Below, piece after piece: positions 60,367-64,000 of a stretch of DNA of 64,000 bases. Both the position numbers and the translations under genes were made by a program. The stretch covers positions 248,001-312,000 of the forward strand of contig JARWBI010000002.1 of the NCBI GenBank assembly GCA_029846755.1. The letters are read 5' to 3'. Source of the DNA: Falsirhodobacter flavus. GTDB lineage: Bacteria; Pseudomonadota; Alphaproteobacteria; Rhodobacterales; Rhodobacteraceae. Position 1 is the stretch's first letter. Each line of letters opens with the position of its first letter. A model generated the notes under the pieces. It saw only the letters and a list, made by a program, of their open reading frames with translations, was not told where the DNA came from and did not search any database.

Positions 60367-61202
60367 CGGACCAGCGGCCCGAGCGGCGGCTTCACCCAGG
60401 CGTCGATGGCGGCGATCGCCTCCTCGGCGGTTTCGACGAACTGGAACAACTCCAGATCCTCGGGGGAAATGGTGCCCGAATCTTCCAGCGCCTCCCAGTT
60501 GATGATCTTTTCCCAGAAGGCGCGCCCGAACAGAACGAACGGAATGCGCGACATGCGGCGGGTCTGGATCAGGGTCAGCGCCTCGAACATCTCGTCCAGC
60601 GTGCCGAAGCCGCCGGGAAAGACACAGACCGCCTTGGCCCGCATCAGGAAATGCATCTTGCGGATCGCGAAATAGTGGAAGTTGAACGACAAGTCCGGCG
60701 TCACATAGGCATTCGGGGCCTGTTCGAACGGCAGCACGATGTTCAGCCCCACCGAATGCCCGCCCGCATCATGCGCGCCGCGATTGCCCGCCTCCATCAC
60801 GCCGGGGCCGCCTCCGGTGCAGATGACATCCTCGCGGCCATAACTGTCGATAGACCGCCGCGTCATCAGGTAGGCGAAGCGCCGTGCTTCCTCATAAAAA
60901 TGCGACAGGTCGGCCAGCGCCGGTGTCCGCGCCCGCGCCTTGTGCTCCGGGTCGGGAATGCGCGCGCCGCCGAACAACACGATGGTGCTGTCGATGCCCT
61001 TCTCGTCCAGGATCAGCTGCGGTTTCAGCAATTCCAGCTGCAACCGCACGGGCCGAAGTTCCTCGCGCTGCAGGAAATCGGTGTCGGTGAAGGCCAGCCG
61101 ATAGGCGGGGGACCGGCTTTGCGGGGTATCGGGCACCCGTTCGGCGCTGCGGACATCCTCGGTTGAATCGCGAAGGGGCTGGTTCCGGCTTTCGTCGGTC
61201 AT
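60363..61202 (-). CDS. LOG family protein (nucleotide 5'-monophosphate phosphoribohydrolase-like)
   Basis: A 279-residue Rossmann-fold protein of the TIGR00730/LOG family, which hydrolyses nucleoside monophosphates to base and ribose 5-phosphate. Both signatures are present: [22 protein letters not shown] and [24 protein letters not shown]. The N-terminal 70 residues are an extra helical extension ([20 protein letters not shown]), as in the longer type II LOG proteins. ATG 61202 gives [10 protein letters not shown]. Divergent from dapD; 4-base overlap with the glycosylase end. Confidence 0.92.
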   Translation of the reverse strand: MTDESRNQPLRDSTEDVRSAERVPDTPQSRSPAYRLAFTDTDFLQREELRPVRLQLELLKPQLILDEKGIDSTIVLFGGARIPDPEHKARARTPALADLSHFYEEARRFAYLMTRRSIDSYGREDVICTGGGPGVMEAGNRGAHDAGGHSVGLNIVLPFEQAPNAYVTPDLSFNFHYFAIRKMHFLMRAKAVCVFPGGFGTLDEMFEALTLIQTRRMSRIPFVLFGRAFWEKIINWEALEDSGTISPEDLELFQFVETAEEAIAAIDAWVKPPLGPLVR

Positions 61203-61271
61203 CTCGTCCTCGTTGCAGGGCCTTGGGGCAGGGTTTATAGGCGTTGGCAACACAAGGAAAGGGATGCCACC

Positions 61272-62093
61272 ATGACCGCCGCTCTGGAAACCGCCATCGA
61301 AGCCGCGTGGGACGCCCGCGACAGCATCACCCCCGCCACCAAGGGCGAGGCGCGCGATGCTATCGAAGCCACCCTGAACGCATTGGACGGCGGCACCCTG
61401 CGCGTCGCCGAAAAGCGCGGCAATGACTGGCATGTGAACCAGTGGGCGAAGAAGGCGGTGCTGCTGGGCTTCCGCCTGAAGGACATGGAAATCCAAACCG
61501 GCGGCCCGCAGGGCGGCACCTGGTGGGACAAGGTGGACAGCAAGTTCCTGAACTGGGGCGAGGCGGAATGGAAGACCGCAGGCTTCCGCGCCGTTCCGAA
61601 CTGCGTCGTGCGCCGGTCGGCCTTCATCGCCAAGGGCGTGGTGCTGATGCCCTCCTTCGTGAACCTTGGCGCCTTCGTCGATGAAGGCACGATGGTCGAC
61701 ACCTGGGCCACCGTCGGATCGTGTGCGCAGATCGGCAAGAACGTCCACCTGTCGGGCGGCGTCGGCATCGGCGGCGTCCTGGAACCCATGCAGGCCGGCC
61801 CGACCATCATCGAGGACAACTGCTTCATCGGCGCCCGCTCCGAGGTGGTCGAGGGCGTGATCGTCCGCGAAGGTTCGGTCCTGGGCATGGGCGTTTATCT
61901 GGGCCAGTCGACCAAGATCTTCGACCGCGAGACGGGCGAGGTTTCCTATGGCGAGGTTCCGGCCGGATCGGTCGTCGTTTCGGGCAGCCTGCCGTCCAAG
62001 AACGGCGTGCATCTTTACTGCGCGGTCATCGTCAAGAAGGTCGATGCCAAGACCCGCTCCAAGACGTCGATCAACGAACTTCTGCGCGACTAG
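61272..62093 (+). CDS. dapD: 2,3,4,5-tetrahydropyridine-2,6-dicarboxylate N-succinyltransferase
   Basis: A 273-residue trimeric left-handed beta-helix enzyme of the succinylase branch of lysine/diaminopimelate synthesis. The N-terminal helical domain ([20 protein letters not shown]) precedes the hexapeptide repeats: [68 protein letters not shown], the family core. The product passes, after transamination, to DapE, whose gene lies 1.3 kb downstream. Confidence 0.97.
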   Translation: MTAALETAIEAAWDARDSITPATKGEARDAIEATLNALDGGTLRVAEKRGNDWHVNQWAKKAVLLGFRLKDMEIQTGGPQGGTWWDKVDSKFLNWGEAEWKTAGFRAVPNCVVRRSAFIAKGVVLMPSFVNLGAFVDEGTMVDTWATVGSCAQIGKNVHLSGGVGIGGVLEPMQAGPTIIEDNCFIGARSEVVEGVIVREGSVLGMGVYLGQSTKIFDRETGEVSYGEVPAGSVVVSGSLPSKNGVHLYCAVIVKKVDAKTRSKTSINELLRD

Positions 62094-62095
62094 GC

Positions 62096-62121
62096 GGAAC
62101 CTCGCCGTATCCCCTTGCGTT
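62096..62121 (+). promoter_or_regulatory. Sigma-EcfG-type promoter before the GlsB-like gene
   Basis: GGAAC (62096-62100), 18-base spacer ending in C, GTT (62119-62121). It begins 3 bases after the dapD stop and 34 bases before the next ATG. Confidence 0.65.
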
Positions 62122-62154
62122 GGCAGGCAAGAACCAAATCAAGGGGAACGGAAC

Positions 62155-62403
62155 ATGCAAGGTCTTGGCTGGATTGCCGCAATCATCGTCGGTGCGCTTG
62201 CGGGCTGGATCGCGGAAAAGCTGATGAAGTCCGATCACGGGCTGCTGATGAACATCATCCTCGGCATCCTCGGCGCGGTCATCATGAACTTCCTGCTGGT
62301 CACGCTTCTGGGCGCGACGCTGGGCGGCTGGCTGGGCCAGCTGGCGGTCGGCGTTCTGGGTGCCTGCATCCTGATCGGGCTGGGCCGCGCCCTGCGCCGG
62401 TAA
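62155..62403 (+). CDS. GlsB/YeaQ/YmgE family stress response membrane protein
   Basis: An 82-residue protein with three hydrophobic segments (WIAAIIVGALAGWIAEKLM, LLMNIILGILGAVIMNFLLV, LGQLAVGVLGACILIGLGRAL), the transglycosylase-associated protein family pattern including GWIAEKLM. Relatives are induced by acid, phage or general stress; molecular role unknown. AAGGGGAA precedes the start. The stop codon is followed directly by the DUF421 start, and a sigma-EcfG-type promoter precedes, forming a two-membrane-protein stress operon inserted between dapD and dapE. Confidence 0.9.
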   Translation: MQGLGWIAAIIVGALAGWIAEKLMKSDHGLLMNIILGILGAVIMNFLLVTLLGATLGGWLGQLAVGVLGACILIGLGRALRR

Positions 62404-63063
62404 ATGGACGTTCAGCCCTTCGACTGGGCAAGGATCGCCTTCGGCGAGGAGCCTCCGTGGTTCCTCGCCGAAATTCTTTTCCGCACCGCGATCATCTACA
62501 TCTATACGCTGGTGCTGCTGCGCTGGATCGGGGGCCGGTCCATCGCGCAGCTTTCGGTCGTGGAATTCCTGCTGGTCATCGCGCTCGGCTCGGCGGTCGG
62601 GGATGCGATGTTCTATGCCGACGTGCCGCTGCTGCATGCGATGCTGGTCATTACGCTGGTCGTGTTCATCGACAAGGCCATCGACATGGCGATCCGCCGT
62701 TGGGGTCCGGTCAAGAATTTCGTCGATGGCAAACCGACCGAGATGGTCAGCGGCGGCCGGATGTCGATGCACGGCCTCAGCGCCCGCGGGATGGGCGCAT
62801 ACGAGGTGATGGAGATGCTGCGCCGTCAAGGTGTGCGCAACTTGGGAGAGGTCAGCCACGCCTATCTGGAGGCGACGGGCGGGCTTTCGGTGTTCAGGGA
62901 CGGCCCCGGCATCGGCCTGCCGCTGGTGCCGCCACCCGAACTTGGCCCGCCGCCCCCCGCCGCTGGCGAGCAAGCCTGCTGCATCAACTGCGGTCTGCTG
63001 GACCCGCCAGCCCCCTGCCCCGAATGCGGCGAAGACCGCCAGACAGGCGCCAAGACTTGCTAA
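62404..63063 (+). CDS. DUF421 (YetF-like) membrane protein with C-terminal zinc-ribbon motif
   Basis: A 219-residue protein with three helices near the N-terminus (about 22-42, 52-68, 76-97). The soluble DUF421 domain follows: VDGKPTEMVSGGRMSMHGLSARGMGAYEVMEMLRRQGVRNLGEV as the core, in which the strand order of YetF is clear. After a Pro-rich linker (176-187) comes an unusual tail with CxxC at 193-196 and CxxC at 205-208 (CINC and CPEC), a likely zinc ribbon, and a final cysteine. The tail is not part of standard YetF. It starts on the base after the GlsB stop. Confidence 0.88.
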   Translation: MDVQPFDWARIAFGEEPPWFLAEILFRTAIIYIYTLVLLRWIGGRSIAQLSVVEFLLVIALGSAVGDAMFYADVPLLHAMLVITLVVFIDKAIDMAIRRWGPVKNFVDGKPTEMVSGGRMSMHGLSARGMGAYEVMEMLRRQGVRNLGEVSHAYLEATGGLSVFRDGPGIGLPLVPPPELGPPPPAAGEQACCINCGLLDPPAPCPECGEDRQTGAKTC

Positions 63064-63106
63064 GCCCGCGCCGACCTGCCAATCACGGGGGCAAAGGGGA
63101 CGCGCC

Positions 63107-63427
63107 ATGACCGAAAAACGCCCGCAACAGGTCTTCACCCTCGTGATCGAGGTGGGCCGCAAGGAAAACGACGGCCTGCCGTCCAAGGCGACGGGTGCGG
63201 CGCTGATCTGCTACGCCTCGGGCGTGGACGAGGCCGAAGCGGTGCGTGAGACGGTGGCGATCCTGAAACAGGCCGACCTCGCGCCGCTGGACGTGTCCGG
63301 ATATGGCACGCTGGACGAACGCCTGAAGAATGGCGAGGAAATCGACGAGGAGGAACGCGCCCTGATGGACCGCGCATTGGCCGAAAACTCGGTCGTCGTT
63401 GCACAGATGACGCCCTTCTATGACTGA
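63107..63427 (+). CDS. Hypothetical protein upstream of dapE
   Basis: A 106-residue acidic protein without membrane segment: [67 protein letters not shown]. The alternating strand-helix pattern suggests a small alpha/beta fold resembling the ferredoxin-like type. Conserved location in front of dapE is what I recall from Rhodobacterales; no function is known. AAGGGG precedes ATG 63107, and the last 8 bases overlap dapE, so expression is coupled. Confidence 0.82.
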   Translation: MTEKRPQQVFTLVIEVGRKENDGLPSKATGAALICYASGVDEAEAVRETVAILKQADLAPLDVSGYGTLDERLKNGEEIDEEERALMDRALAENSVVVAQMTPFYD

Positions 63428-64000
63428 CCCCGTCAAACTTACCGCCGATCTGGTCCGCTGTCCCTCGGTCACGCCGAACGAAGGCGGCGCGCTTGTGCTG
63501 CTGGAACGCGTTCTGTCGGATGCTGGCTTCGACTGCACCCGCGTCGATCGTGGCGGGATCTCCAACCTTTTTGCCCGTTGGGGCCGCAAGGGCGCGAACC
63601 GCAGCTTCGGCTTCAACGGCCATACCGATGTCGTTCCCGTGGGCGATCTTGCGGCATGGACGCATGACCCCTTCGGCGCAGTGATCGAAGATGGCTGGCT
63701 TTACGGTCGTGGTTCGACCGACATGAAATCAGGCGTTGCGGCCTTTGTCGCGGCTGCTGTGGATTTCGTGGCGACCAAACCCGGCGGTGCGATCCTTCTG
63801 GCGATCACCGGCGACGAGGAAGCCGACGCCGACCACGGCACCCGCGCCCTGCTGGACTGGATGGCGGAGACGGGCGAAAAGATGGACGTCTGCCTCGTGG
63901 GCGAGCCGACCTGCCCCGAACAGATGGGCGACATGATGAAGATCGGCCGTCGCGGCTCGGTCAACATCCGTTTCACCGCGCGGGGCGTGCAGGGTCACGC
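63420..64000 (+). CDS. dapE: Succinyl-diaminopimelate desuccinylase, 5' part
   Basis: The first 193 codons of an M20 metallopeptidase that hydrolyses N-succinyl-LL-diaminopimelate; the window ends inside the gene. The zinc ligands and catalytic residues are visible in [13 protein letters not shown] (His, Asp), [16 protein letters not shown] (Asp), [20 protein letters not shown] (catalytic Glu) and CLVGEPTC. The dimerisation domain begins with [10 protein letters not shown]. It starts in an 8-base overlap with the preceding hypothetical gene. Together with dapD it supplies the succinylase branch. Confidence 0.95.
   Translation, partial: MTDPVKLTADLVRCPSVTPNEGGALVLLERVLSDAGFDCTRVDRGGISNLFARWGRKGANRSFGFNGHTDVVPVGDLAAWTHDPFGAVIEDGWLYGRGSTDMKSGVAAFVAAAVDFVATKPGGAILLAITGDEEADADHGTRALLDWMAETGEKMDVCLVGEPTCPEQMGDMMKIGRRGSVNIRFTARGVQGH

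Overview
The window is about 64 kb of GC-rich, densely packed DNA from an alphaproteobacterium, almost certainly of the order Rhodobacterales (Paracoccus/Rhodobacter-like). This rests on gene content: two VPLPA-CTERM exosortase substrates, a DUF2794 protein, the carboxynorspermidine polyamine route, dapD/dapE, a PrtD/HlyD type I exporter, and alphaproteobacterial CtrA-type and EcfG-type promoter motifs. Most genes overlap or touch their neighbours, and start codons include GTG and TTG. No rRNA and no CRISPR array are visible. One tRNA, Arg(UCU), is present.

Layout. 0-5.4 kb: the end of a small secreted protein, a membrane-anchored winged-helix protein, the polyamine pair nspC and carboxynorspermidine dehydrogenase, and a convergent ygiC/ygiB-like pair (glutathionylspermidine-synthase-like enzyme plus lipoprotein). 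5.5-10.1 kb: a stress island with a 53-residue acidic peptide, GNAT, manganese catalase, DJ-1/PfpI protein, PRC-barrel protein, a VPLPA-CTERM protein and two YciE-type ferritin-like proteins. Four of its promoters match the general-stress sigma factor EcfG. 10.2-12.6 kb: decayed IS21 and IS110 fragments ending at the 3' end of tRNA-Arg(UCU). 12.7-24.9 kb: housekeeping and metabolic genes (S-formylglutathione hydrolase, AEC transporter with LysR regulator, OmpA-like protein, methionine aminopeptidase, rsmD, peroxiredoxin, pterin dehydratase). 22.4-27.9 kb: a leftward run led by a type I secretion ABC transporter and its adaptor.

28-33.7 kb: mlaA-mlaC, a class A penicillin-binding protein, and glnK-amtB. 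33.7-42.3 kb: aromatic aminotransferase, smpB, dapA, a lytic transglycosylase, a DMT transporter and a split MnmC system (methyltransferase and oxidoreductase as divergent genes). 42.4-45.4 kb: leuD and leuC on one strand with a VPLPA-CTERM gene between them on the other. 46-53.9 kb: rsfS-rlmH, an alpha-glucosidase, an MFS transporter, a GT4/GT29 glycosyltransferase pair, asd and a carbonic anhydrase. 54-64 kb: leucyl aminopeptidase, an NlpC/P60 peptidase, rlmN, a YcaQ-like DNA glycosylase, a LOG-family protein, dapD, a GlsB/DUF421 membrane pair and the start of dapE.

Two regulatory themes cross the window. Six sites match GGAAC-N17/18-GTT and sit in the right orientation upstream of stress-type genes, which suggests one EcfG regulon. 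TTAA-N7-TTAA (CtrA-type) boxes lie upstream of one VPLPA-CTERM gene and of a secreted phosphatase-fold protein, with a one-mismatch version near the second VPLPA-CTERM gene. Lysine/diaminopimelate genes (asd, dapA, dapD, dapE) are dispersed rather than in one operon.
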